Positions 43,278 through 52,442 of a stretch of 64,000 nucleotides of DNA are shown here, piece after piece (within the stretch, counting starts at the first letter, position 1; every line of letters begins with the position of its first letter). The notes under the pieces are model-generated. The model ran no database searches. It had not been told where the DNA came from and saw nothing but the letters and a program-made list of their open reading frames with translations. Source of the stretch: Clostridium aquiflavi (lineage in GTDB: Bacteria > Bacillota > Clostridia > Clostridiales > Clostridiaceae); contig NZ_JAVJAN010000014.1 of NCBI RefSeq assembly GCF_031344075.1, forward strand, positions 1-64,000. Direction: 5' to 3'. A program made the translations under genes and the position numbers.

Positions 43278-44162
43278 TTAATATAAATCCGCTGTAGGTT
43301 TTTCCTTAACTTCACCAGTTTTCTTATTTCCTTCTATAAATACATTTATATCTTCCATATTACATTCTGATAGTTCTTCATCTCTAACCTTATTTATTTT
43401 TGATATAGTCTTTTCTAAATCAGTAGATTCCCCTACCAAATCTCCGATTTCCTTTATATATCTTATGAAAACCTTAAACTCTTCATTGGTATATTTAGAA
43501 TGATGAGATGGTATATAATATTTCGATCCATAAGAAATAAGCTTATCTAAAAGTGGATATAGCTTTTCTCTTGAATAACTCCATGGCCCATTATACATAT
43601 CTAAATACATCGCATCTCCCATAAATGTTACCTTTTCTTCTACTACATTTACTAAGCAGCAATCTTTTGAATGGTCAGCATTTATATATTCTACCATTAC
43701 TGTTACTCCCCCTAAATCTATCCCTATGTTTCCATCAAATATAATATCTGCATTTGCTACTTCTATATTTCTATCATTATTTGGATGCTCTATTTTTATA
43801 TGTTGTTCACAAAATTCTATTTCTTGTCCATTTTCTACTCTCTCCCTAATAGCCTTATCAGTCCATTCTAATCCTTTCATCCATTCTAATTTTTCATTAG
43901 ACTTTTTATGTACTATATTAATTAAATTCATAGTTTTCATTCCCAAAACATGATCCCAATGCCAGTGAGTTAAAACTAAATATTTAACCTTTGGTATATC
44001 TAATTCCTGTACATAATTCAAAAACTTTTCTGCATGATCTTTTGAGTTACCACCATCAATCACTAATGAATACGAATCTCCTACTACTAATCCTAAAACT
44101 GGTCTATCCCCTTCTTGTTCAAAATCCATATAATAAACTCTATCTGTTAATTTATTAAACAT
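43278..44162 (-). CDS. Metallo-beta-lactamase-fold hydrolase
   Basis: 294 aa. The metal motif is LTHWHWDHVLGM (HxHxDH, with residue His74 or near). Further ligands are INADHSKDCCLV and GDAMY, and a late His in YIPSHHSKY. The sequence starts with the usual SLVIDGGNSKDHAEKF active-site strand. Many reactions occur in this fold (glyoxalase II, lactonase, phosphodiesterase), and the sequence does not decide between them. Confidence 0.88.
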   Translation of the reverse strand: MFNKLTDRVYYMDFEQEGDRPVLGLVVGDSYSLVIDGGNSKDHAEKFLNYVQELDIPKVKYLVLTHWHWDHVLGMKTMNLINIVHKKSNEKLEWMKGLEWTDKAIRERVENGQEIEFCEQHIKIEHPNNDRNIEVANADIIFDGNIGIDLGGVTVMVEYINADHSKDCCLVNVVEEKVTFMGDAMYLDMYNGPWSYSREKLYPLLDKLISYGSKYYIPSHHSKYTNEEFKVFIRYIKEIGDLVGESTDLEKTISKINKVRDEELSECNMEDINVFIEGNKKTGEVKEKPTADLY

Positions 44163-44369
44163 CTTATTTCCTCCTTCTATATCCTTGTCTTTTTTACATT
44201 ACTATCATAATTACATATATATGATAAGCTCAATTACAAAATCGTTTATAGCATTGTTTAAAAGGAACTAATGAAGATCATAGCATTAAATAGAGTTAAA
44301 AAAAAGCAATATTAGTATTAGTTATTTCAACGATAATAATATCCATAGAAAATAGATTTTTTCAATTTT
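44163..44369. other. Divergent intergenic region, left part
   Basis: AT-rich DNA between the MBL gene and the 404-aa gene. It holds the MBL promoter, but no clear boxes were picked out. Confidence 0.35.
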
Positions 44370-44440
44370 CTTAAATAGTAATATTAAATCCTTTGATATT
44401 ACTATTTAAGTTGACTAATCCATATAAGTTATTTTATACT
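44370..44440 (+). promoter_or_regulatory. Perfect inverted repeat abutting a promoter
   Basis: CTTAAATAGTAATAT (44370-44384) and ATATTACTATTTAAG (44396-44410) form a perfect 15-bp inverted repeat with an 11-bp loop. Immediately next come TTGACT (44411-44416) and TATACT (44435-44440), 18 bp apart. Position suggests an operator or upstream activator site for the 404-aa gene. It cannot be a gene terminator, as both flanking genes start here. Confidence 0.7.
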
Positions 44441-44510
44441 TTTATTGGAATAATAAGTATCTGTAAATATATTATTGAAATTGTAACTAAATACAAAAGG
44501 AGATTATTTA

Positions 44511-45725
44511 ATGGGTTTTATACGCAACTTATTCAAAGGAAAAAAAGACAAAAATCATATGGATTCAAATAATTTTTATAATACTCAAGAAAATGAAAAT
44601 GCTTTAAATAATTCTGATTTAACAAATGAAGAAAAAGTACTTAATATACTGATTAATTCTGTTGAAAATAGTGTACTAGAATCTAATTCATTATTTATAA
44701 CAGATATAAAGTTAAAAATAGAAGTACATGTTCCTCAAGCTACTGAAAATATGGCACAAGTTATATTTGTGTTAAAACATAATTTATTTAATGAAGAGTT
44801 TGTTGAATCATCAGCAGGTGTTGGAAATACTACAGATATAGCATTACAACAGGCAACTGCCAGCTTCTGTTTTTCTGCTTTATGTGGTATAACACATGCT
44901 TTAAAGGATGAATATGGACAAGACTTTGAAAGTAAATTTAACAAAAAGATAAGTAAATTCAAACTATATAAAAGCTGCATATCATCTCAAGGTAAAAAGA
45001 AAGTTCAACAAAATCCTATAGATTATTGGGAAGTTATTAATAATGAAATAAAAAATAGATTAGGCATCAAACCAGTATACTGGGTAAAAATATATCTTAG
45101 CAAAACTGCTAATTCAGTTAACTGTGAATGTCGAATAAATGGAATAGTAAGTAACAACATTACTAAAATATTAAATAAAATTGCAGAAGAATGGGATGTA
45201 GAAACTACTTTATATTCAGAAAAGCAATTCTTTGTTTTGATACAAGCTAAGGAAACCTACACTCAATACAAATTCAGCAAAGAACAAGTCATTCACAATA
45301 CACTAAAAGCATTAGATTTGTTTAAATTATGTGATACAAACGAAAAATATGAAAATTTATATTATCAGTTCATAAAAATGTGTAATGATCCATCTTTAGC
45401 ATGTGACTTATTTAACTTTATTCCAGAGATATTCTGTAAATTTATCTTTCCTGAAGTACAATATGCTGAGAATATGACACTATGTAGTAGCATCGAAAAT
45501 GTTACTTTATTTAAAGATCAGCTTACTTCTTATAACTGGATATATCAAACTATTGATAATCAAATAAGAAGAGGTTGTTTTAATAATGATGAATTTAGAA
45601 ATATTGTAACCTGCAGTGCTTCATTTAACGCTATAAACAAAGCTCTTAATGATGGAAGTAAAATAGAAGATTTACTTATGTGTCCTTTATCTTTTAATAT
45701 TTGTGAAGATTACATTATTTCATAA
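44511..45725 (+). CDS. Uncharacterised 404-aa protein
   Basis: I do not recognise the family with confidence. Residues 1-45 are basic then Asn-rich. Residues 60-130 alternate strands and helices (LKIEVHVPQATENMAQVIFV, then SAGVGNTTDIALQQATASFC), a little like DUF6348-type proteins. Residues 165-245 form a second alpha/beta segment. The rest is helical, with several conserved-looking Cys. No signal peptide or helix for a membrane. It has a clear AGGAGA site and its own promoter with a large palindrome, so it is a real, regulated single gene. Confidence 0.75.
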   Translation: MGFIRNLFKGKKDKNHMDSNNFYNTQENENALNNSDLTNEEKVLNILINSVENSVLESNSLFITDIKLKIEVHVPQATENMAQVIFVLKHNLFNEEFVESSAGVGNTTDIALQQATASFCFSALCGITHALKDEYGQDFESKFNKKISKFKLYKSCISSQGKKKVQQNPIDYWEVINNEIKNRLGIKPVYWVKIYLSKTANSVNCECRINGIVSNNITKILNKIAEEWDVETTLYSEKQFFVLIQAKETYTQYKFSKEQVIHNTLKALDLFKLCDTNEKYENLYYQFIKMCNDPSLACDLFNFIPEIFCKFIFPEVQYAENMTLCSSIENVTLFKDQLTSYNWIYQTIDNQIRRGCFNNDEFRNIVTCSASFNAINKALNDGSKIEDLLMCPLSFNICEDYIIS

Positions 45726-45758
45726 CTTATTTATTGTAAATTCCTGTACAACCTCAAA

Positions 45759-45796
45759 CAGCAGATAGTTTCATGTCAAATCAAAACTATCTGCTG
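45759..45796. terminator. Bidirectional terminator
   Basis: CAGCAGATAGTTT / AAACTATCTGCTG perfect stem with a 12-nt loop between two converging genes, followed by T-rich DNA. Confidence 0.85.
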
Positions 45797-45861
45797 CTTT
45801 TATTTAATTACCTTAATATATATAACTTGCTTACAAGAAATTAAAATGTTCCAACATAAAA

Positions 45862-47025
45862 TTATTTTTTATCTATCCTTATCTCTTCACCCTTTAATGC
45901 TTTTTCAAGTAATTCTGGAAGAAAATTGGGTGAACATGCAAAACTCGGTACTCCAAACTTAGCAAACTTATTTGCAAGATCCTTATTGTAATATGGTTCT
46001 CCATTATCACTTATTGCAAGAAGACACACAACAGTTACTCCACTTTCTTTAAGATATTTTATCTTATTTATTAGTGCACCCTGATTACCCCACTCTTCAA
46101 GATCTGATATGAGAAATAAAAGTGTTTTCTTTGGATCTCTTATAAACTGCTCACAATAAACTACTGATTTATGTATATCAGTACCTCCACCAAGCTGTAT
46201 TCCAAAAAGCATATCAACAGGATCATCATATTTTTCAGTAAGGTCAACAATACTTGTATCAAATGCAACAACCCTTGTACTTACAGATGACATTTTTGCA
46301 AGAATACATCCCATTACTGTTGAATATAAAATTGATTCTCCCATTGATCCACTCTGATCAATATCAAGTATTATATTCCATCCATTTGCTTTATTCATAT
46401 GCTCAAAAAAATACATTTTTTCAGGTATTATTTTATTTAAATCTTTATTGAAATTTTTTAAATTCCTTCTTATTGTATAGTTAAAATCAAGACTTGATGC
46501 TGTTCCTCTTGAAACATGATTCTTTTTGTTTAGTGCTGCAAGAACTGCTTTCTGCACATCATTATTTATTCTTTTATTTATATCCTCTACAATATTTTGT
46601 ATATACTGACGTACACTTTCTTTTGAACGTTCTGGAACCTGGTTTTTGAGTGTTAATAATGTGCAAGCAAGATTTATATCTGGTGCCATTCCATTTAATA
46701 CTTCTGGTTCAAGCAAAAGTTGTTTCATTCCTTTTCTTTCTATTGCATCATTTTGAATTACCTTAACTATATCCTTGTCAAATATTTTTCTTATGTCTCC
46801 AAGCCATTTTGAAATCTTAGGAGCAGAAAACCCGTTACCTGCACCGCCATATTTCTCAAGTTCATGATTGCTGTTGTCATAAATGGCATCTAATGCATTA
46901 GCCATTAGGAGTTCTTCTTTATCAAGTGCTATAATTCCTTTATCTCCAACTATGCTTTTAAATGATTCCTCACTTTCTTTTCCAAGAACCATTCTCCACT
47001 TTTTTATATTTTCAGTTTTCTCCAA
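45862..47025 (-). CDS. VWA-domain protein of a MoxR/VWA system (YehP-like)
   Basis: 387 aa. The N-terminal half is helical. The C-terminal half is a von Willebrand A domain with the metal site DIDQSGSMGES (DxSxS), the conserved Thr in LGGGTDIHKS and the Asp in LISDLEEW. It is predicted to bind Mg2+ and a partner protein remodelled by the MoxR ATPase. It is the last gene of the five-gene set, 12 bp after the DUF5682 gene. The equivalent E. coli gene is yehP in yehLMPQ. Confidence 0.87.
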   Translation of the reverse strand: MEKTENIKKWRMVLGKESEESFKSIVGDKGIIALDKEELLMANALDAIYDNSNHELEKYGGAGNGFSAPKISKWLGDIRKIFDKDIVKVIQNDAIERKGMKQLLLEPEVLNGMAPDINLACTLLTLKNQVPERSKESVRQYIQNIVEDINKRINNDVQKAVLAALNKKNHVSRGTASSLDFNYTIRRNLKNFNKDLNKIIPEKMYFFEHMNKANGWNIILDIDQSGSMGESILYSTVMGCILAKMSSVSTRVVAFDTSIVDLTEKYDDPVDMLFGIQLGGGTDIHKSVVYCEQFIRDPKKTLLFLISDLEEWGNQGALINKIKYLKESGVTVVCLLAISDNGEPYYNKDLANKFAKFGVPSFACSPNFLPELLEKALKGEEIRIDKK

Positions 47026-47037
47026 ACATTCTACCCC

Positions 47038-49407
47038 CTAAAAATCATCAAAATTGAAATTATCAAGATCTTCTAATATTTTTTCTTCATCTTCTGATAA
47101 TTCTTCATTTAAATATTCACTTAAATCATCTGCACTTATTCCCCATAAGTTTGCAAGATTTTCTGCTACCATATATTTTTCTTTTCCATTAAAGGTACTG
47201 AATGTTCTGTGAAGAAATACTACTGCACTTTTGAATTCTTCCTTATCAAGATTCATAATATATTCATCAAGCTTTTCCCATATAGTGAGATTTCCTAAAA
47301 TAACATATCTGTTTCTACATGCCAGCCCTTCAAACCATCCTGCTCCTATATCTGGTGGAATTCCTGGAAGAAGTCTTCTTCCAATTTCACTGCTAAGCAT
47401 TTCCTTATCAATAAGTCCTCTTTCTATAAGAATTGAACATGCTATTCCTGAAAGTTTTGAATTTCTGTCATCTCTGTTTGAAAGCTCTATGAGTTCTCTT
47501 ATATAAATTTCAGTATTAACTACATCCTCATGGTATTGTGCTATTACATCAAGCTGTTCAATTGATTTGCTTAATAATTTTGCTGCAGCATCATCACAGT
47601 TTGAACATTCAACCATTATAAGCGCTGCCCTTAAAAACAGTTCTGATAAAATTGGCTTTAATATTTCTGTGTCTATCTTTCTTATTGTTCCAAATCTAAT
47701 TATATATGATAAATTAAATGCAACTTCTGAAATTTCATCTAAAGCATTTATATCCACTGCAAGTTTCTGAAGTATATTAATTGAATATGATGCCATTTTA
47801 TCCATACCACACTCATAACATTTTGAAATCATCTCTGAAACTTCTTTTATCTTACTTGCTTTATCAAGCCTATCTTTCAGTACATACGCTGCTGCTATCT
47901 CTATTGTATCCCCCATTAGTGATGCTTCAACTATTTCAATTTCAGTTTCAGGCCTCCATGCTAATGTCCATGCTTCCTTCCAGTTATTATCTCCATTTAA
48001 TCTTCTCTGAATTTTACCAAAAGAAATATTTAATACCTCAAGCTGATGTAAAAATGATGAACGATTTAAATCCATAAAAGCTGATTTCTCACTTTTTACT
48101 CTTCGGTTTTCCCTCAAATCCAAAGTTACATCAGTAGCAACTAAAGTTTTATATGAAGTAAGCTTTAAATCCTTTATCATAAAATTAAAATTATTTTGCA
48201 AAGATGTATTACACATTCCTTCTGGAAGATGCCCTATTTTAGTACCTATTTCAACTTCAGCAGCTGCTGTCACAATTTTACTGAACGTTCCTTCTCCAAG
48301 ACATGTTTTTGCCCCGTCCCTTAAGTCCTGAAGAATAGGAATATTCCCTCCATGCATATTTGAAAGTGCTTTTGCAAGTCTTACGGCTTCTATAACTTCT
48401 GCTGATGACTTTATATGACCTTCTTTTCTCATACTTCTTACTATTACAGTAAGATATCTTTGTGGAAGTTCATCAAGTTTATTTTCATTTAATAATTTCC
48501 ACATCATTTCAAAATAATTTGGTGCCTTATTTCCTGCCCCATAGCCACTTCTATCACTTAACCTGTAATATGAATAAGGCATAAGAGTAAGCTTTGAAGA
48601 TTTTCTAGGAAGTTTTTTTATTTCTTCTTCACTAAGTGGTAAAGTCTTTTCACTCATAAGGCTTAATGTATGATATGCACCAGTGACTATTACCATTTTA
48701 TTTTCTCTGTAACCGTCTTTTACAGCCCTTTCAATTTCACTTTTCATAAAAGCTTCTCTTAAAATATTTCTCGCATCATCTTTTTGTCTGCTTTCCTGTA
48801 TCTGCCTTAAATTGCTTCCAAATTCCATCATGGCCTGTCTATAATAATTATAGTCAAGATGTTCAAAGTTCCTTTCCCAGAATGCATCATAGTCAAATTC
48901 ATCACATGATCTATATAATGTTTCATATATATCTGTATAAATTTCATCTTCATTACTGATCTGTTTATCATTAAGTTCCAGATCCTTTTTTATATTGGAA
49001 TCATCAGATCTTTCTGTATTTTCTTCGTCTTCACAAAGCATATTTTCCATTGCCAAAAACACATCTGATGGCAAATCAATAAAACGTACTTCCTTGTTAT
49101 TAGATTTTGCCCATTTTATTGCAACATACTCTGGTGAATATGATGCAAGAGGATAAAGAATTGTTTTAACAGGCATTTCATCCGTATAAGCCAATATTGC
49201 AATTGGAGGCACAACATGTCTATTTACTATATTATCAAGTTCATTATTGGCATCACTTGGCCCTTCTACAAGTACAATATCGGGATTTATCTTATCTAAG
49301 TATTTTTTTAAAGCATATGCTCCATTAGGGGAAAGATGTCTTACAGGGAAGAAGCTGGCTGCATAATTTTTTTCATGGATATTTACTTCTTTATTGCTTC
49401 CACTCAT
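47038..49407 (-). CDS. DUF5682 family protein (YehM-like)
   Basis: 789 aa. It starts with the DUF5682 hallmark FFPVRHLSPNGAYALKKYL and VLVEGPSDAN, a TraB/ChaN-like fold with a possible active site. A second conserved part is KMVIVTGAYHTLSLMSEKTL. The rest is helical, ending in an acidic Glu/Asp tail (ELSEDEEKILEDLDNFNFDDF region). The family co-occurs with MoxR and VWA genes. The biochemical activity is unknown. It sits between the AAA+ and VWA genes. Confidence 0.8.
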   Translation of the reverse strand: MSGSNKEVNIHEKNYAASFFPVRHLSPNGAYALKKYLDKINPDIVLVEGPSDANNELDNIVNRHVVPPIAILAYTDEMPVKTILYPLASYSPEYVAIKWAKSNNKEVRFIDLPSDVFLAMENMLCEDEENTERSDDSNIKKDLELNDKQISNEDEIYTDIYETLYRSCDEFDYDAFWERNFEHLDYNYYRQAMMEFGSNLRQIQESRQKDDARNILREAFMKSEIERAVKDGYRENKMVIVTGAYHTLSLMSEKTLPLSEEEIKKLPRKSSKLTLMPYSYYRLSDRSGYGAGNKAPNYFEMMWKLLNENKLDELPQRYLTVIVRSMRKEGHIKSSAEVIEAVRLAKALSNMHGGNIPILQDLRDGAKTCLGEGTFSKIVTAAAEVEIGTKIGHLPEGMCNTSLQNNFNFMIKDLKLTSYKTLVATDVTLDLRENRRVKSEKSAFMDLNRSSFLHQLEVLNISFGKIQRRLNGDNNWKEAWTLAWRPETEIEIVEASLMGDTIEIAAAYVLKDRLDKASKIKEVSEMISKCYECGMDKMASYSINILQKLAVDINALDEISEVAFNLSYIIRFGTIRKIDTEILKPILSELFLRAALIMVECSNCDDAAAKLLSKSIEQLDVIAQYHEDVVNTEIYIRELIELSNRDDRNSKLSGIACSILIERGLIDKEMLSSEIGRRLLPGIPPDIGAGWFEGLACRNRYVILGNLTIWEKLDEYIMNLDKEEFKSAVVFLHRTFSTFNGKEKYMVAENLANLWGISADDLSEYLNEELSEDEEKILEDLDNFNFDDF

Positions 49408-49449
49408 ACTTTTTTCTCACTTTCCTTAAAACTTTTTTCAATTAATAGT

Positions 49450-50541
49450 CTAAGAATTCATCTCATTGCATGCTGTATAAAGCTCACGCCACTCTTGTCC
49501 TCTTTTTTTCAATATATTGTTTAGATATTCCTTCCATGCCAGAACATCTTTTTCATCATCTTTTATAACTGCCCCCTGAAGTGAAGAAGCAAGATCATAA
49601 TCGCTTATATCACCATTTCCAAATCCGGCTGCAAGTGCCATACTATTTGCAAGAAGTGAAATAGCTTCTGCTGTAGATAATACACCTGAAACAGGCTTTA
49701 TTTTTTGTTTTCCATCAATTGTTACACCATTTCTTAATTCTCTAAATATAGTAACTACCTTTTCTATGATTTTTTCTGATGGAAGTGGTGAATTAAGTTG
49801 AAGATTTTCTGAAAGTTGTGAAACCCTTTTTGTTACAATATTAACTTCTGTCTGCATATCATCAGGAGCTGGAAGAACAACTATATTAAATCTTCTTTTA
49901 AGTGCTGCTGACATTTCATTTACACCTTTATCTCTTGTATTAGCTGTAGCAATAATAGAGAAACCTCTTGTTGCTGGAACTTCTTCTCCAAGTTCAGGAA
50001 CTGAAATCCTCTTTTCTGAAAGAAGTGATATAAGTGCATCCTGAACTTCAGATGGACATCTCGAAATTTCTTCAATACGCGCTATTCCCCCTTCTTCCAT
50101 TGCACTATAAACTGGACTTTTTATAAGAGCTTCTGAAGTTGGACCATTAGCAAGAAGCATTGCATAATTCCATGAATAACGAATCTGTTCTTCTGTTGTA
50201 CCTGCTGTGCCTTGTACAACTTTTGTGGAATTTCCATAAATAGCAGCAGTCAAATGTTCTGAAAGCCATGATTTTGCAGTTCCTGGTTCACCAACTAATA
50301 AAAGTGCTCTATCTGTAAGAAGTGTTGCAATACATATTTCAACAAGCCTCTTGTTTCCTATATATTTAGGAGTTATTTTCTTGCCATCAACTTCACCGCC
50401 TATAATATATGTAAGAACTGCTTTAGGAGACATTTGCCATCCTGATGGTATTGAATTTTTATCACTTTTCTTTAAAATATCAATTTCTTTTTTATAAAGA
50501 ACTTCTGCTGGATGTCTTAATATATCTTTTTTCTTTTTCAT
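49450..50541 (-). CDS. MoxR-family AAA+ ATPase (YehL-like)
   Basis: About 363 aa, with the ATG at 50541 chosen (AAGGA upstream). An earlier ATG is possible. Walker A is VGEPGTAKSWLSEHL. The pre-sensor and Walker B region is GGIARIEEISRCPSEVQDAL, sensor 1 is ATANTRDKG and the arginine region is ALKRRFNIVVLP. MoxR ATPases are chaperone-like and act on VWA partners. The VWA and DUF5682 genes follow directly. Confidence 0.9.
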   Translation of the reverse strand: MKKKKDILRHPAEVLYKKEIDILKKSDKNSIPSGWQMSPKAVLTYIIGGEVDGKKITPKYIGNKRLVEICIATLLTDRALLLVGEPGTAKSWLSEHLTAAIYGNSTKVVQGTAGTTEEQIRYSWNYAMLLANGPTSEALIKSPVYSAMEEGGIARIEEISRCPSEVQDALISLLSEKRISVPELGEEVPATRGFSIIATANTRDKGVNEMSAALKRRFNIVVLPAPDDMQTEVNIVTKRVSQLSENLQLNSPLPSEKIIEKVVTIFRELRNGVTIDGKQKIKPVSGVLSTAEAISLLANSMALAAGFGNGDISDYDLASSLQGAVIKDDEKDVLAWKEYLNNILKKRGQEWRELYTACNEMNS

Positions 50542-50622
50542 TCTACATTTATCCTTCCCGCTTCTAATTTTTATCATTTAATTTTTCAAATGTTATTTAT
50601 AATTCCACTAAAACAAATATGT

Positions 50623-52428
50623 TTATCTACCTAAAGCTAAAATGTCTATAAGATAATCAATTCTCTTTAATACAGCATCATCATAAAGTACATATTCTGA
50701 TACTTCATTTTTAAGATTTTCTAAAAATGTAATATCATCAGCATTCATATATACTTGATAAGCAGGTGTTAAATATCTGAAATATTTTGAAAAATATAAA
50801 ACATTATTCATGGCTTCTTCTTTGGCTCCAATTTTAAATAATATTGTCATTATACTTCTTATTCTGTTTCCATCACATATATTTTTACTATGGTTTGTGT
50901 CAAGATAATATACTTTCTTGCCTTTTGATTCAGGTTCATTTTTCATATTTTCAATATAATTTAAACAGAACTTTTTTACCCTGCTTTTTTCTTGATCATT
51001 TAGATCTTTGCTTACAAATTCATATGCATAATCAATAAGGTTTTTATCATTCATTGCAGTATATACCCATCTTTCGTCCCACGACTTAAAATTTATTATA
51101 TTTACAGGTATACGATCAGATGCTCCTACAACATAACCTGACATATAATAATAATTAAACATAATTTTTATTGAATTTGAAAGAGTTGATTCATTTGGTG
51201 AAAACTTCTTATTTATAATTTTTGAAAATTCTTCAAATATCTCTTCTTTTGAATATATCTTTTGTGCAGCTGCAAAACTTATTCCAATATAAAATTCACT
51301 CTTTTTCTTAAGATCAAAAAGATATTTATATACCGCCTCATCGTCCTGATAAAAAAGGTTTACTGCTGCATTTCTCTTATAATCTCCTAAATTAAATTCA
51401 AAATCAACAGCCTTCTTTAAGACTTCTATAATCCTTTTGGATTTAAAATTCTTTGATGCATCAAGCATTTCATAAAAAAACTCATAGTCCTTAGTATTTT
51501 TTTCTCCAAATTCCTTTGTCATGCTTTCTTCAATAAGTTCAATAATTTCATCTTCTTTAATAAATAGTCTTTCATTTAAAACTTCATTTAAAAATTTTAT
51601 ATTTTTTAAGCAATATTTTTTAACTTCTTCATCTGCCTTTTCAGTATCCATACATGCTAGCGCTAATATTCTTGCTTCTTTTAATGCTTTCTTTTTTAAT
51701 TTTAAATCCAAAAGAAATTGTTCATTATTTCTATCATCTTTTAATGCTTTGATTGCTACAGCTATTACATTATCAGCATCCTCTTCAAGAACACACTTTT
51801 TATAAAAATTATTATATTTTTCTTTTCCAACATTAGATATTATTTTTACAATATTGCATTTTGCAACTTTATCACTTTTTTCAAATTTCTCCATTAATAT
51901 ATGTACAATATCCTCATTATATTGTGAAAGAATAGTTACAATACTAAAATCATACTCATATACATATGAATTAGATAATTCGCCTAATAAATCATTTAAT
52001 AGCCTGTAATCAAAAAGTTTATTTTCCTTAAATGCTTTTTTTAATGAAGCCCATTTTGTAGTAGTTCCACCTTTTAAAATTTCTTTTATATTTCTTATTT
52101 CTGAATATCTTAAGACTGAAGTTCCTTTTATATTTTCATCAATTTCAAATTTTTCTTCTTTTTCAATGCTTTGGGAATTTCCCTGTGTATATAAAACTGC
52201 ATTAATTAAATTCACAAGCTCACACATTATAATATAAGCATTTTCACTACTTTCATTTAAAAGACCTTCAAGCATTGAATATATTTTAGAAAAAACTTGC
52301 GCTTTACCGCTTAATAACTTTATTTTCTCAGATATTTTCTTAAGTCTGAAATCATCACTTAAAGACTTTGTTCCCAAAACAGCAGCTTGTCCTAAGGAAT
52401 GTTTTAACTGTATTAATAATTCGTTCAT
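50623..52428 (-). CDS. Helical-repeat protein of the MoxR/VWA operon
   Basis: 601 aa, family not recognised. Nearly all of it is predicted amphipathic helices in repeated pairs (for instance VILSQ-like turns, NVIAVAIKALKDDRNNEQFL and ARILALACMDTEKADEEVKK), consistent with HEAT or ARM-like repeats used as a binding scaffold. There is no signal or catalytic motif. It lies between the SWIM gene (14 bp away) and the MoxR gene, so it belongs to the operon. A counterpart is not part of the E. coli yehLMPQ set as I know it. Confidence 0.72.
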   Translation of the reverse strand: MNELLIQLKHSLGQAAVLGTKSLSDDFRLKKISEKIKLLSGKAQVFSKIYSMLEGLLNESSENAYIIMCELVNLINAVLYTQGNSQSIEKEEKFEIDENIKGTSVLRYSEIRNIKEILKGGTTTKWASLKKAFKENKLFDYRLLNDLLGELSNSYVYEYDFSIVTILSQYNEDIVHILMEKFEKSDKVAKCNIVKIISNVGKEKYNNFYKKCVLEEDADNVIAVAIKALKDDRNNEQFLLDLKLKKKALKEARILALACMDTEKADEEVKKYCLKNIKFLNEVLNERLFIKEDEIIELIEESMTKEFGEKNTKDYEFFYEMLDASKNFKSKRIIEVLKKAVDFEFNLGDYKRNAAVNLFYQDDEAVYKYLFDLKKKSEFYIGISFAAAQKIYSKEEIFEEFSKIINKKFSPNESTLSNSIKIMFNYYYMSGYVVGASDRIPVNIINFKSWDERWVYTAMNDKNLIDYAYEFVSKDLNDQEKSRVKKFCLNYIENMKNEPESKGKKVYYLDTNHSKNICDGNRIRSIMTILFKIGAKEEAMNNVLYFSKYFRYLTPAYQVYMNADDITFLENLKNEVSEYVLYDDAVLKRIDYLIDILALGR

Positions 52429-52442
52429 AATATCACCTTTTA

